A DNA stretch of 64,000 bases from Vesta saturnalis (lineage: Eukaryota; Arthropoda; Insecta; Coleoptera; Lampyridae): positions 6,026,001 through 6,090,000 of the forward strand of contig JARFJB010002472.1 of the NCBI GenBank assembly GCA_036346205.1, given 5' to 3'. The notes under the pieces are model-generated. The model was not told the origin of the DNA, made no database searches, and saw only the letters and a list, made by a program, of their open reading frames with translations. The first letter of the stretch is position 1; each line of letters starts with the position of its first letter. The position numbers and the translations under genes are program-made. Positions 8,561 to 20,780 of this stretch are shown one piece after another.

Positions 8561-11500
8561 CTATATTTATACTTCTTACTTCCTTACATGTCGAGGCAGT
8601 AGACAAATAACTGTCCGGTAGTAGGACGATACCGTTAGTAGGGAATTCTACATCGTCCGGGGTACGATTTCGCCAGAGAACAATACAATTGCCTCGGATC
8701 GACCTGGCTACAGGGGCGATCAAGGTCGAAACAGACTGGCCCCGTTGCTGACGACTGTGCAAGGAGTGAATGGCGAGTAGGTACGTGGAATGTCAGAGGT
8801 ATGCATTTTAAAGAATTTGAAATTGCAAATGTAATGTACGAAAGGCATCTTGATACTTTGTGTGGATCGGAGACAAAGCGCAAAAGAAAATTTTCTGTGG
8901 AAATGGAGGATCCCAGCTTGGCACTATGGTCAGGAGTTGAGTAGTGCATGGCGCAAAAGGGGTTGGAGTGATCGTAAGTGAAAGAGCGAAAAGATGTGTT
9001 ACACAGTACGAATTGGTATCTCCCCGGGTAATGTGGGTTAGAATGAAAGTGGGGTTTTGAAGAATCTTTCTTATTGCATGCTATGCACCGGTGAATGGAG
9101 AAATAGACCAGGAGCGTGAGAACTTCTGGAATGAAGTAGAGAACATGTTGAACGTATGTAAGCCAACACGAAAGAGTGACGATAGTGGGGGATATGCACG
9201 GATGGGTGGGTGTACAGAGAGAACATACTGAACACGTTCTAGGAAAGGTCGGAGACCAAAGAGTCAATGAGAATGGTGAACATCTGTGTGAAGAGAAGCC
9301 TGTTTGTATCCAATACGTGGTTTAAACATAAAAATGTGCATATGTATACATGGTAAAGAGGTGAATCTAAAAGTATGGTAGATTTCCTGGTGTGTGATGA
9401 ACGGCTTAGAAAGCTGGTGAAAGACACAATAGTAATGCGCGGAGAGTTTGTTTAGGGCAAAAGTGGGTCTAGAGAAGGAAAGCAAACGTAGTTCAAACGT
9501 TCAGAATTAGGCTAGACAAAGTAGTGGATAATGGTGCGAGAATGAAATACGCAGATGCTGTGAGTAAAAAGTTGAATGTGAATGAAACAAAGTGGAACGA
9601 ACAAATAAAAGACACTGGCGTTGAAAGTGCATGGATAAGCATAAAAAACTTTGTTGTCAATTATGCCGTGCGGATATCTGGAAGACCGACTGTAGGTAGA
9701 CAGAAAAAATGTGCTTGATGGAATGAGTCGATAAAAAAGGCAGAATGTAAGACAAAAGATGCGTACATGGCAATGATTGCTGCAAAAAATGAGACTGAGA
9801 AGAAGCGATTGTATGAGGTTTACAGAATAAGAAACAAAGAAGCGAAGGAGGCAGTGAGAATAAATAAGGAGGAAGTGATGGCAGTGGAAGGAGATAAAAT
9901 GCAGAATGATTTTTAGGGAAACAAAAAACACCTCTGGAAATGGGTCAAACATACAAAACGTGGCCCAAAACAGAACGCTGCGGGAGTGATGAATATGAGC
10001 AACGAAGTAGTATGGGACAATTGTGAAGTGTGGAAATGCTGGCAAGTATATTTCGGAAAGCTGTACACTAGTGAGGAAAGTAAGACTGAAGGGTTAAATA
10101 AGGAGAATGTAGAAGGAATTGAGAAAGAAATTGAGAAGGATGTTCGGACAAATGAGATAGAGAAAACGGTAGGAAGGTTGAAAAACGGCAGGGGAGCAGG
10201 CATAGATGAAATCACTGGCGTAATGCTAAAGTATGGGAGTGCAAAGCTTATACGAAGAATGTGTGAATTATTCAATGTATGCCTTATGTGTGGAAAAGTG
10301 CCGAGGGATTGAAAAAGCGCGATCATTGTACTACTGTATAAGGGTAAGGGGAACAAAAGTGATTGTAAGAACTACAGAGGAATAAGTTTGCTCAGCGTGC
10401 CTGGTAAACTATTTGGAAGAATACTGATTGATAGAGTACGAGAAACTAAGATTTGGGATATGCTAGGTGGCTTCATGCCAAGGAGATCGATCAGAGGGTT
10501 GCTCTCCAGCAGGTGATCGAAAAGTGTTTAAGTGTAAAAAAGAAGCTGTACTGTGTCGTTTCTAGATCTGAAGAAAGCATACGAGAGAGTGAATAGGGAG
10601 AAACTGTGAAAAATATTAAATGAATATAGCGTTAATAAAGGTCTAATAAACGGAACAAGGGAAGTATACAACGGTAGTCGGGTATGTGTTAAGGTGAGAG
10701 GGGGTGTGAGTGAATACTTTAATATTGAGCTAGGAGTGCGACAAAGCTGTGTGATGTCACCGTGGTTGTTCAATGTATACATAGATAAATGTGTTAGATA
10801 AGCATGTACCGATACAAATGGTGTAATGGTTGGTGCCGTAAATGTACGAGTTCTGGTGTATGTAGATGATACGGTCTTATTAGGTGACAGTGCGGATGAG
10901 CTACAAACTGCTCTGAGGAAGTTTGATACAGTCTGTGAGAGCATGGACCTAAAGGTAAATGTGAAAAAAACTAAGATTGTGGTGTTCAATCGGGAAGGTG
11001 GAAAGGAGAGTAGAGTATATTTCTCTGCAAGATGAAATTGTGGAGTAAGTGGACAAGCTGGTATACCCGGGTAAAATGTTTACCGCAGTTGGTCCAATGG
11101 AGGGCGAGGTTGGACAAAGGGTCAATACTGAAGGAAAGTGATTGGAAGTATGTTAGCGATAATGAGAAACGAAAGAATGTGCCTAGCTGCAAAACGAGCA
11201 ATCTATAATGGCGTGTTTATCCTGTCAGTACTGTATGGAAGTGAGACATGGGTATGTCAAAAAAAGCACGAAAGAAAAATAAATATCGTGGGTATGAGAT
11301 TCCTGAGAAGTGCATGTGGTAAAACGAGAAGGGACAAGATAAAGAATGAATACATAATGACGGAGTGTGGCGGGAAACGACGATAATGGATAGATATAAA
11401 AGTAGTACATTACGTTGGTTTGGTCATATTGAGAAAATGAAGAACTGAAGATTAACGAAGCAAATATATGTGGGTGAGGTTAGAGGTAAGGACGTGCCTG

Positions 11501-11705
11501 GTATACCGCGTAAAACTTGGCTGAATGTAGTAGAATTCATGATAAAGGAAAGGAAGATAAGGTTTTTTAAAAATAAAAGGGCATGTCAGACAATATATGA
11601 ATCTTACCGGAAGCTAGGGAGGTATGCAGAGATAGGAAAGCATGGAGAAATGTTGTGAATGAAAAATAAATAGGAGGCAAGGATTATTTCGCCTACCCCG
11701 CTCCA
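8560..11705 (+). mobile_element. Non-LTR retrotransposon (AP-endonuclease LINE), copy 1, nearly full length
   Basis: A plus-strand LINE running from a GC-richer 5' region to the 3' words GGAGGCAAGGATTATTTCGC. The same family recurs on the minus strand at 21744-24262 and as a 3' fragment at 24668-25072. Those copies end in a (TTAAG)n tail, which copy 1 lacks. Short tandem-repeat tails and a single endonuclease-reverse transcriptase frame suggest an RTE- or CR1-like clade, but the clade was not settled. Confidence 0.8.
8771..11658 (+). pseudogene. LINE endonuclease-reverse transcriptase polyprotein, many stops and frameshifts
   Basis: Reading across several frames gives an AP endonuclease start (WRVGTWNVRGM, then LDTLCGSETKRK), a linker with KNGRGAGIDEITG, reverse transcriptase blocks YKGKGNKSDCKNYRGISLL, SFLDLKKAYERVNREK and the catalytic VYVDDTVLLGDS (10858 onward), and a C-terminal segment LYGSETWVCQKKHERK with LRWFGHIEKM. 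The two Asp of the YVDD box are intact, but the frame is interrupted more than ten times, so the copy is dead. Long open frames on the opposite strand here are shadows. Confidence 0.85.
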
Positions 11706-12650
11706 TTAATGTTATTCGCTTTCTTATTTAATCATGTCTAGGGTTTATAATTTCACGCTAACTGTCGTACATTCAAACAGTAAGAATTGAAACATTCACT
11801 ATTTGACATAATTAATTAATGCTATATTTGGGAAAATGTCTTTTACGAAAGTTCTTTTTAAATTCGAAGTACTCGTACTTAGTTATTAATCCCTAAGTTT
11901 TATTAAAGTTTAAGTAAAGAAAGAATCTTAACGTAAATTCTCTTTTACGGTTCAATGATAATAAAAATTTGATAAAAAGTGCTGTATAAGCGGAAAGGTA
12001 TATTTCTTCAATAATTCCCGAAGTGTTACATAACGCACTGGCGCTCCTCTAAGCTTCAAGTAGCAGCTGGCATTTGTGCACAAAGCCATAAAACAACAAA
12101 GAACGCTCCATGATTTTGGTACATGAGATACCTGTTAGTAGCAGTGCTTAAAATGTTCTAAAACATGGTGCTAGTAATGTACCACCTTCCATCAGAACTA
12201 CAGGAAATGGTAGTACAAGTGTATCTTCTGCTAGCCCTGAATAGATAACCGTTGCTGTATTAATTTTCGTCTATGTAAACCATAAACTTCTTGTATTGAA
12301 AATGTTTTGATAATTTTCAAAACAATTTCCGTCACTAATTATAAAAACTGACTCATAATTAATTTATTTATTTGTTTCGTAGCTACGAAACCGTGAGTAA
12401 CATTAGCTACGGCACTAAGTGTTACCCAGAGGCAGGCAATCAAAAGCAACAAGTTTCACTATATTTTTTATAGCAGCAGTTTGATTTAAAGGCAAGTCAT
12501 GTGAGTAAAACAAGCTAAAGTTTTTTCCTCAAATTCAAAATCAACCGATCATGAATTTGTTTACAAGGTGACAAAATCCGAAAACTATCGATCGGCTTTC
12601 GTGCTGCTTGTAGATGAAGCAAAAATCAATAAACTCAAAGAACTTAAGAT
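11706..12650. other. Intergenic stretch between two LINE remnants, nothing recognised
   Basis: Roughly 0.9 kb with no coding region, RNA gene or paired repeat that I can support. A short palindrome TTCGTAGCTACGAA lies near 12379. Confidence 0.5.
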
Positions 12651-12654
12651 TTAA

Positions 12655-14345
12655 CAACAAACGCTGTCTGGTAGCAGTTTCTTTTCTTCTGCTTCCACCT
12701 TCAACCGATCTTCCAGTACCGTCGCGTATATTCTATATGTCGTGTTTAGTAAAGAGATTCCTCTGTAATTTGTCACTTGTTTTTTGTCCCCTTTTCTGTG
12801 CACCCGACACGTGTCCTTCTCTCCACCTCTCTAGGAATCCTTCTTTAATTCCTTGTCCTCTTTACTTTTTTGTAGATATTTCCAGACGTCCTCTTCACTT
12901 TTTATATTACTTATCTGTTCTTCATTTTTCTTTTTATTTTCTTCCTTTTTTCCCTCGCATGTTTTCTTGTATTTATGTACTGCTTTTTTATATTCCTCTT
13001 TTTCTACGTTCCCTTTCTTCCACTACCTTAGTGTTCTTCTTGCCTTCTTCTTGGCCTCCTTGCATTCTCTGTGCCACCATTTCTTCCAACCCGTTTTCTC
13101 CTCTTTCCATCTTTTAAACTTGACTTGCTTCCTCCATTTCTTTCACGCTTTCTTGTAATCATTTCCTTTCCCATATTGTCTTTCCCAGTCTCTCTTTGTG
13201 CCTCTTTATACTATCTTCTGCCCATACCTTCTTGATCGAGAATTCCTGTACTTTTCTCGTCTCCTCTCTTTCTCTCCCTTTCATTATCATTTCCAATGGC
13301 TGATGATCCGATTCGATCCTTCCCCTACCCTAAATGTTTTCACCTTTTCCTCCGCCTCTGCATTCGTTATAATGTAGTCAATTATTGATTCTCCCCTTGC
13401 TGCTATGTACCTATACTCTCCCCTCTCACTTTCTTCTCTATTGCCATTCATTACTTCCCACCCCCTTTCATTACACACTTCTAACAGCTCCTTTACTTCC
13501 GTGTTTAACATTTTGTCTTTTGTGTATCTTTCCCGTCCCTCTCTTCCCTTCTATTCCCCCTTCTACACTTATTCTCGCGTTAAAGTCCCCTCCTATTATT
13601 ATCATACCTTCCACTCTCTCTCTCCTACCAACGCCTCTAAATTTCCCCTTGTATCTTTCATCTTTCTACTGTATACCGTCACTATTTTTATATTTTCTTT
13701 TCCCCGCTGTATGTTCCTTTCTACCATCCCTCTTCTTTGTCGCACTTTCTCTTCATCTTCTTTTTCCAACCATTTCCTTTTTATTCCCACTATTATCCCT
13801 CCCTTAGCTCTTTCTTTTCTGCTGTTCCTTTCCGCGTACTGTACCACCCATGAGAAATCACTTGGCATTTCCCTTTCCCACCACTCCCGATCTTTTCCTT
13901 CTATCCACGTCTCTTGCATTCCCACCACGTCCTGCTCCTTGACAAACTCCCAAAAATCTTAATAAAATACTTATCTTTTTTGGGATTTTTTAATGGTGTA
14001 CTTTAAATTATACAATCTAAACGTTTCGATAACACTTACAGTTATCTTCGTCCCAATTCAAATCCCAGTTCAAATTTGACAAAATTGTTTACTACATCTT
14101 TAACAATTTTTAACAAACATTACTACTGACGAAGATAACTGTAAGTGTTGTCGAAACGTTTAGATTGTATAATTTAAAGTACACCATTAAAAAATCCCAA
14201 AAAAGATAAGTATTTTATTATGAGTGTTAATGGTGAAAGTTTACATTTTCATATCCCAAAAATCTTGATCTTTATTCTTTAATTCCGCTACCTTCCAGAA
14301 CATTATCTTTAGTTCGTTCCTCCCTGCCTGTCGGTCCAGCCGTTT
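12655..14345 (-). pseudogene. LINE ORF2: AP endonuclease and start of reverse transcriptase, interrupted
   Basis: The endonuclease starts near 14340 (LKIMFWKVAELKNKDQDFWE), is split by the insertion at 13961-14253, then resumes in frame with FVKEQDVVGMQETWIEGKDRE, where the Glu of QETW is the metal-binding residue. Further pieces give KGGIIVGIKRKW, RGESIIDYIITN and SDHQPLEM, the last with the catalytic Asp-His. A basic linker follows, then reverse transcriptase begins with LLNTTYRIYATVLEDRLK and ends at the truncation point. Several frameshifts are present. Confidence 0.75.
13961..14253. mobile_element. Foldback insertion with 13-bp target duplication and hammerhead-like core
   Basis: A 293-bp insertion bounded by the 13-bp duplication TCCCAAAAATCTT (13948-13960 and 14254-14266). 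Arms of about 92 bp (13961-14053 and 14128-14221) are near-perfect inverted copies around a 75-bp loop, followed by a 32-bp tail. The right arm contains CTGACGA (14126-14132), a 6-bp stem GATAAC/GTTGTC and GAAAC (14153-14157), the core layout of a hammerhead ribozyme as found in Penelope-like terminal repeats. Single diverged copies of this arm lie at 29919-29998, 37795-37880, 48750-48835 and 61895-61960. Confidence 0.75.
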
Positions 14346-14388
14346 CGTCATCCCCCTTTCCCTTTCTCGTCCCCGTCTTCGTTTAGTT

Positions 14389-15200
14389 TTATAACCTTCG
14401 TATGTCCCTTCTCTCCACCCTCTCTCTGCTTAGCTCCTTCGTTCTCTGGTTCCATACATATCTTACTCCGTCTATCTCCATTTTTCTGTTTCCTATACAT
14501 ACTTTTTTCCCCTCCGCTCTTCTTTCCGCCATTCTGTTCCGTATTTCTTTTTGTACTTCCCTTTCTTCCCTTATTGGGTCGTGATCTATATAAATTCCTG
14601 CGTTCCTCAGTTTTCTCTTCTCCATCATAATCTTCTCCTTCTATTCCCAGGTCTCCATTTCCGCCACCACCATCTCATTTTCGCTCTCTCTGTTTATCAC
14701 CATTACTTTCCAGACTTCGGCTCTTACATTTAGCTTCTCTTCCATCATCGCTCTTAATTTTTCGAGGTTCGTTGCTTCTCCACCCCTTTATTACAATGTT
14801 ATTCTTTCTTTTCCTTCTCTCTTCTTCGTCTGATTTTTTTTCTAACTTTTCTATTCTTTCTAACAATTCTTGTTTTCCCCCTTCCACTCCTTTTTTCTTT
14901 CTTCCATTTGTTCTTTCATTTCTTTGATTTCTTTCCTTATTCCCTTCATATTTCCTTCCATAAGCTTCCTCAACGCACAAATTAGTTGCTTTATTTCCTC
15001 CATTTCTTTCTCTCCCTCCTTGTTTTCACTTTGCACTATTACTCTGTTACCACCTTTATTCTCTTCTTTTTTATGTCAGGTGATCTTGTTACGTTTTTCC
15101 CTTTTCTAAACACACTTTGCCTTTCGGCCTCCTCTTCTTCCCTCTTCCTTTTATTCATACCCTCCTTCTTTTGCCTTTCTGCCCTTTTTCTTCCTCAATG
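14389..15200 (-). pseudogene. LINE ORF1: coiled coil plus RRM-like RNA-binding protein, frameshifted
   Basis: The upstream part is a Lys/Glu-rich coiled coil (MKGIRKEIKEMKEQMEE and ELLERIEKLEKKSDEEERR), followed by KRKNNIVIKGW, the start of an RRM-like fold seen in L1-type ORF1 proteins. The downstream piece contains GIYIDHDPIREEREVQKEIR, a typical end of that domain. The pieces are in different frames. Such proteins trimerise and bind the element RNA. Clade assignment is tentative. Confidence 0.65.
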
Positions 15201-15234
15201 CACGAATTCAGTTTAATAATATTTTCAATTAAAA

Positions 15235-16263
15235 TTATATTTGCCTATTATTAAAATATTCCATTTATACTAAATAAATTCGTATAAAATTACACCATTT
15301 ACAATGGAAAATGTGGTGTTAAAGGTCAAACGACCTTATACATATGAAAGGGTAATATGATAATAACTGTTAAAATATTTAAATTGCCCGGGCTTTATAA
15401 ATAATGTATATCACCTATTCGGTAGGATAATAAAAAGACATGTTTTATTATGATTCGTTTAATTTCCGACATTAAAACAGAACGTGTAGTGCGAGAATTA
15501 CTTTTTTAAACCACAATTTGGATCATCAGACTCATAATTTATATTCATGAGGGGTTTTACATTTAGAATCCACTAGTTCTTAGTAATTAAGGCATGTTTT
15601 ATAAGAATTCCTAGAAAAGATAATTTTAAGATGTCATCCATTAACGTCATTCTAGCAAATCATAATAAATATATTAATGATGTGGACGTTTTTATGTTGC
15701 ACGAGTATAATTAAAAAAAAACTCGTTCACGAGAAAATTAGTAGTTAGGACTCGGTAAATTTGCTAATCCCACATTTGTGATTTGCAATTATACTGTCAC
15801 CACTGTATTATGTTTTACACCATGTTCTTTTAAATTGAATTGTACCTAATTGATATCTTTTGTATTACAACCTAGTCTATTTTATGTTATTTTGAGTATT
15901 GTTTTAATTGTTTTGCATGTGTTAATTTACTCTGTAAATGGATGCACTAATCTGTTGAGTAAATAAAGATTATTATTATTATTCAAGCGAAACAAATCTT
16001 CACTTTCACGCTGTAATAAAGTTGATTCAGAATACCATGTATTATTCCCAATTTATAAAGGTGAAGGCTGTTATTTCAATCAAGGTATCTCGGTCAATAT
16101 CTGGAACGAAGACCCTTACGGTGTCACCTATTTTATCTACGGGATATTTAGCGTTAGATACAACCGAAATCAGCCTTTTTCTGCAAATTAATTAAAGCCA
16201 GTTTCCTAACAAGCGTACAATTTTCTTTATTGCTCCCCCCATTCTGTTCTGATAAAGCCATCT
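15235..16263. other. Intergenic stretch with a LINE-like 3' tail
   Basis: No coding region seen. The segment ending about 15985 (TGTAAATGGATGCACTAATC then AATAAAGATTATTATTATT) looks like the 3' end of a non-LTR element with an ATT-repeat tail on the plus strand. Its coding part was not found. Confidence 0.45.
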
Positions 16264-16329
16264 CGTTTGCTTCTTCCTGAAAATAATTAAAGTAAATAGT
16301 AGTAATATAAGGCCGGAGCTACTCCACTT

Positions 16330-17330
16330 CAAGGTCACGACGATCTCGTAAGCTATGCATAAAAAGTAGGTCATGAGTTCATTGAAGGTGAATACTCCAC
16401 TTCAAGGTTACGACTATCAAAACTTCAAGATCATTCAGAGGTCAACAAGAGTAACGACTCCATGTTAAAATGAGAGGGTTGCAAGGTCACTCTGCGGTCA
16501 AACGTTTTGGCGGGAAATTTGTGTGTCAAGGTCAGAAGCTAGAAATAGAAATTGCAATTTCATCATCATATTACAATTCTTAGAAGTCTAAAAATAGAGT
16601 TTTCAAGGTCAAAGGTTATTGACCTACGGTGGTGTCATATTACATTTATTAGAAATATAAAAAGGTCAAGGTGAAAAGCTAAAAAATAGAAAATCTAAGA
16701 ATCGAATTTTCAGGGTCAAACTTTTTGGCGGGAAATATAAATTTTTGGAGCTGGTCAAGGTCAAAGCTAAAAATAGAAATTGTAATGTTATCATCATATT
16801 ACCAATCTTCGAAGTCGAAGCAGAAGCTAAAAATAGAAATTCCAATGTCATCATCATATTACAATTCTTAGAAGTCTAAAAATAGAGCGGTCAAGGTCAT
16901 AGATTATTGACCGGTGGGGGTATCATATGTCATTTCTTAGAAGTATAAAAATAGAATCAATTCATGGAAACAAGAAGAATGCGAGTTGTTGTCTATGCTA
17001 AAAAGTAGAGCAAGGTCAAATGGTGCTTATATTGACTAAATTGGGTCAAGGTGAAATAATTTACTAAACTTAAAGTAGGTGTGTATTTAACAAGTTTAAA
17101 TATATTGTCATAGGTACTTAAGTCAAGGACACATTTTTGTGATATAAACCACAGCGAGGTGTGAATAGAAATTGCAATGTCATCATCATATTACAATCCT
17201 TAGAAGTCTAAAAATAGAGTGGTCAAGGTCAAAGGTTATTGACCTGTAGGGGTATCGTATGACATTTCTGAGTTTATAATAAAAGGCTTTCTTTGCGTGT
17301 GCATGATTCAGTAAACTTTTTATAGGCAAA
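16330..17330. repeat. Irregular modular repeat rich in TCAAGGTCA words (left arm)
   Basis: Modules made of AAAAATAGAAATTGCAATGT, TCATCATATTACAATTCTTA, GAAGTCTAAAAATAGAG and TCAAGGTCAAAGGTTATTGACC recur with variable spacing, again at 18370-18960 beyond the satellite. More than ten TCAAGGTCA or one-mismatch words occur. The mirror region is 27830-28330 and 28890-29840. No reading frame is maintained. Confidence 0.75.
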
Positions 17331-18372
17331 GATTTTTCTAAGTTCAGCCTTTTCAAACAAAAAAAAATCAATTTTTCTCGAAAACGGGCCAGAATTTGGC
17401 AAAAATAAATAAAAAACCCCCATCTCCCCCTGTCGACTTTTCGACGTATCTAACACATATCAAATTGGGGCAGCTACCCCAATGTAAAAGCTACCCCTTG
17501 TAGGTGATAGAAATATATTTTAAGCAAATTTTGCTAAGTTCAGCCTTTTCAAACAAAAAAATCAATTTTTCTCGAAAACGGGCCAGAATTTGACAAAAAT
17601 AAATTTAAAAACACTCCCATCTGCCCCTGTCGACTTTTCGACGTATCTAACACATATATCTAATTGGGGCAGCTACCCCAATGTAAAAGCTACCTCTTGT
17701 AGGTGATAGAAATATTTTTTAAGCAAATTTTACTAAATTCAGCCTTTTCAAATAAACAAAAATCAATTTTTCTCGAAAACGGGCCAGAATTTGGCAAAAA
17801 TAAATTAACCCCCCCCCCATCTCCACCTGTCGACTTTTCGACGTATCTAACACATATATCAAAATGGGGCAGCTACCCCAATGTAAAAGCTACCCCCTTG
17901 TAGGTGATAGAAATATTTTTTAAGCAGATTTTACTAAGTTCAGCCTTTTCAAACAAGAAATCAATTTTTCTCGAAAACGGGCCAGAACTTGACAAAAATA
18001 AATTTAAAAACCCTCCCATCTGCCCCTGTCGACTTTTCGACGTATCTAACACATATATCTAATTGGGGCAGCTATCCCAATGCAAAAGCTACCTCTTGTA
18101 GGTGATAGAAATATTTTTTAAGCAGATTTTACTAAGTTCAGCCTTTTCAAACAAAAAATCAATTTTTCTCGAAAACGGGCCAGAACTTGACAAAAATAAA
18201 TTTAAAAACCCCCCCATCTGCCCCCGTCGACTTTTCGACGTATCTAACACATATATCAAAATGGGGCAGCTACCCCAATGTAAAAGCTACCCCTTGTAGG
18301 TGATAGAAATATTTTTTAAGCAAATTTTACTAAGTTCAGCCTTTTCAAACAAAAAAAATCTATTTTTCTCTA
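17330..18372. repeat. 199-bp tandem satellite, about 5 units (left arm)
   Basis: The word GTGATAGAAAT starts units at 17504, 17703, 17904, 18102 and 18300, giving periods of 198-201 bp, with a partial unit before and after. Each unit contains TTTCTCGAAAACGGGCCAGAA, CGACTTTTCGACGTATC and GGGGCAGCTACCCC, the last a short palindrome. Short open frames inside the units are incidental. Confidence 0.92.
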
Positions 18373-19234
18373 AATTTAAAGCTAAAAATAGAAATTGCAA
18401 TGTCATTATCATCATCATCATGATCATATTACAATTCTTAGAAATCTAAAAATTTAAAAATAGGGTTTTTAAGGACAAAGGGTAAGGACCTGCAGGGGTA
18501 TCATATTAAGTTTCTTAGAAATCTAAAAATAGAATCAGTTCATGGAAGTATGAAGAATGATAGGTTGTTATGTATGTATGCTAAAATGTAGATCAAGGTC
18601 AAATGGTACTTAGGTTGATTAAATGGTGTGAAGGTGAAATAGATTTCTAAACTAAAAGTAGGACAAGGTGGGTATTTAACAAGTTTAAACATGTAAGAGG
18701 TACTCAAATCAAGGACACATTTAGATCAAAATTTAAAGCTAAAAATTGAAATTGCTAGGCCATCATACTACAATTCTTAGAAATCTAAATATAGGGTTTT
18801 CAAGATCAAAGAGTAATTAATGATCTGCATGTGTATCATATTACATTTCTTAGGAATATAAAAATAGAATCAGTTTATGGAAACAAAAAGAATGAAAGAT
18901 TGTTGTCTTTGCTAAAAGTATACCAAGGTCATACTACAACCCCACCATATGTAAATTACAGATGAATCATTTCCTCAACAGTGTTTAGTACTAGTACAAT
19001 TGCGAGCAAGTAAAGTCGTTATAATGCAAACAGCAATATCACTCCTGGAGCGATATACAAAAATGGACAGCATCTTCTGATGGTAGCAGTTATTCATCAT
19101 CAGATGCAGATTAGCTTATTGATGTAATTCTCAAAGCACACTCTCCCCTCTACCATAAAAAATCGTGATGCAGTAATACATAGGACAGTTCCGGTGTCAA
19201 CTCAAAATTCAAATGCGTTCTCGAATCAGTAAAG

Positions 19235-19537
19235 ATGGATCTATCTGCATTGAACAGTAGCACTTTCTGTAAATCCTTCACGAACGTAAAAGACTTGGAG
19301 GTGGGTGCAAAATATAAAGTGATTGGATATGAATACCATCGACACAAAGTACGGTAAACATATTATCATTGAAACCCAGAACTTTAAGTGCATACTTCCC
19401 TTACGATTTTATGAATAATTCAAAAAAGAAGATCGCATTGAAAGGTTTAAACAATATCTGGTGGAGAATGACGTGTACATTACCAGCACCGTAACTGTAG
19501 GAAAGACAACTAATTTAACATTTCTGCAAAAAAAATA
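19235..19537 (+). pseudogene. Small KYG-motif protein, left-arm copy, frameshifted
   Basis: Counterpart of the intact gene at 27215-27508. It starts with MDLSALNSSTFCKSFTNVKD and VGAKYKV, then an extra base shifts the frame after KVI, and a Tyr codon has become a stop within LPLRFYE. The remaining text (KYGKHIIIETQNFKCILPLR, ENDVYITS) is otherwise conserved. It lies about 670 bp upstream of the DVQGF gene on the same strand. Confidence 0.6.
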
Positions 19538-20203
19538 AATAATAACATATATCTATGTATAATTAATTATTTGGAAATAAATTATATATTTTTTGTTGCA
19601 AAAAAAAAATGTCTTCTATTTTTTGATTAAATGAAGAGTAGGTACATCATAATGAAGTGAGTTGCTATTGATGAGACTCAAAAAAAAAATGTAGCGTATA
19701 ATATGGTGTCTGCAGGTTTTTGTATATTGGCTAAGATCTTCAAGGTTAAAATTTATTGGTATCATATTACAATTCATACAAACCAATTTTCAAGGTTAAA
19801 TTTTATAGACAAGGTATTGAGAAGGTATCATATTACCGTTCTTATGTTAGACTCTTCAAGGTTCTTAAGGAATAGCAAAATAAGCATTCTTAACCAATGA
19901 CACATGTAACTGGATTTGTGAGTATTGTCAGACTTTGTGCATGCTCGGTTATCCTCGTGGAGTCTACCTTTCTATATAAGTTGAAATTTTATAATCACAT
20001 ATCATTCGCTTCGACATCATGTTTTTCTATGTGAAAGCACTGTTTTTGCACAGTAAAAATCGCTTACGTATTTACTATTGTAATAGTGTGTGTAAACCCA
20101 ACCAGAAAATCAGTTCTATTTGTTGAAATGTAGCATGTAGAAATACTGCATTAACGCATATACACCGCGCTAACGAAGACAACCAGACAAATATAGAAAA
20201 GTA

Positions 20204-20533
20204 ATGATTGTTATAATTGATGTGCAAGGATTCAAAACAGCAAGAAATATATTCACACCTAAGGAACCAGCGATATATAATGGAGAGCACATTGCTCATT
20301 ATGTATTCAACCCTCCATTTCCATGGCACACCTTGGATAGTGAATTTCAAAAACAAGCTAACTGGTTAATTCACAATCACCACTTTATCAAGTGGGAATA
20401 TGGATATACTTCTCCACATCTATTCCCTCGTATACTTAGTGATTTCATATCAACAACAGATGAGATGTACGTTAAAGGACGAGAGAAAGCTGATTTTATT
20501 CAAAATTTTAAAACAACGTATTACGGTGTTTGA
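20204..20533 (+). CDS. DVQGF-motif small protein, left-arm copy
   Basis: A 109-residue frame starting at the ATG at 20204. Visible blocks: IVIIDVQGFKTARN near the N-terminus, then FNPPFPWHTL, WLIHNHHFIKWEYGY and YVKGREKADFI. A related protein at 47930 in the Polinton block shares DVQGF, a PP pair and a W-HH/HG-W-G region. The aromatic and His-rich pattern and the D-x-Q start recall a degraded RNase H-like or DEDD nuclease fold, but that is only a guess; function unknown. The frame ends early relative to its palindrome partner (26125-26529), and further family-like sequence continues in another frame. AATAAA polyadenylation words follow near 20645. Confidence 0.6.
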   Translation: MIVIIDVQGFKTARNIFTPKEPAIYNGEHIAHYVFNPPFPWHTLDSEFQKQANWLIHNHHFIKWEYGYTSPHLFPRILSDFISTTDEMYVKGREKADFIQNFKTTYYGV

Positions 20534-20780
20534 AGAACAACCTACTTTACCCAAACTTCATCATGCTGTTTTTTATACACAAAACTTGTCACTGCGCTTT
20601 GGCTCATGTATATAATTTATATGAAAAATTGTAATGAAATCCTAATAAATAAAGATTTATTAACTGACATCTATATACATATCTTATTCGAATGTATTAC
20701 CTCAACGCTTTTATGAGTATTTCAAAGAAGAACTGAAACGTAAAATTAACATTACAATCTTGTGAACGTCTAGTGTAACT

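Larger units (their letters stand above)
12655..15230 (-). mobile_element. Second non-LTR retrotransposon (ORF1 plus endonuclease ORF2), 3'-truncated
   Basis: A minus-strand LINE unrelated to the 8.6-11.7 kb one. It shows ORF1 (14389-15200), the endonuclease of ORF2 (about 14340 down to 13287) and the very start of reverse transcriptase (RGISLL-like NLFTKHDI region and LLNTTYRIYATVLEDRLK near 12700), then stops at about 12655, so most of the polymerase is absent. Purine-rich coding on this strand creates long pyrimidine-rich open frames on the plus strand that are not genes. A 293-bp foldback interrupts it at 13961-14253. Confidence 0.75.

Noticed and set aside
8502..10989. Minus-strand frames up to 210 codons
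   Set aside because: Antisense shadows of LINE copy 1 on the plus strand.
12614..13962. Long Ser/Phe/Leu-rich plus-strand open frames
   Set aside because: They are the complement of a purine-rich LINE coding region on the minus strand that shows real endonuclease motifs.
17330..18372. CRISPR-like array
   Set aside because: The repeats are 199-bp head-to-tail units without unique spacers; this is a satellite in a eukaryotic genome.
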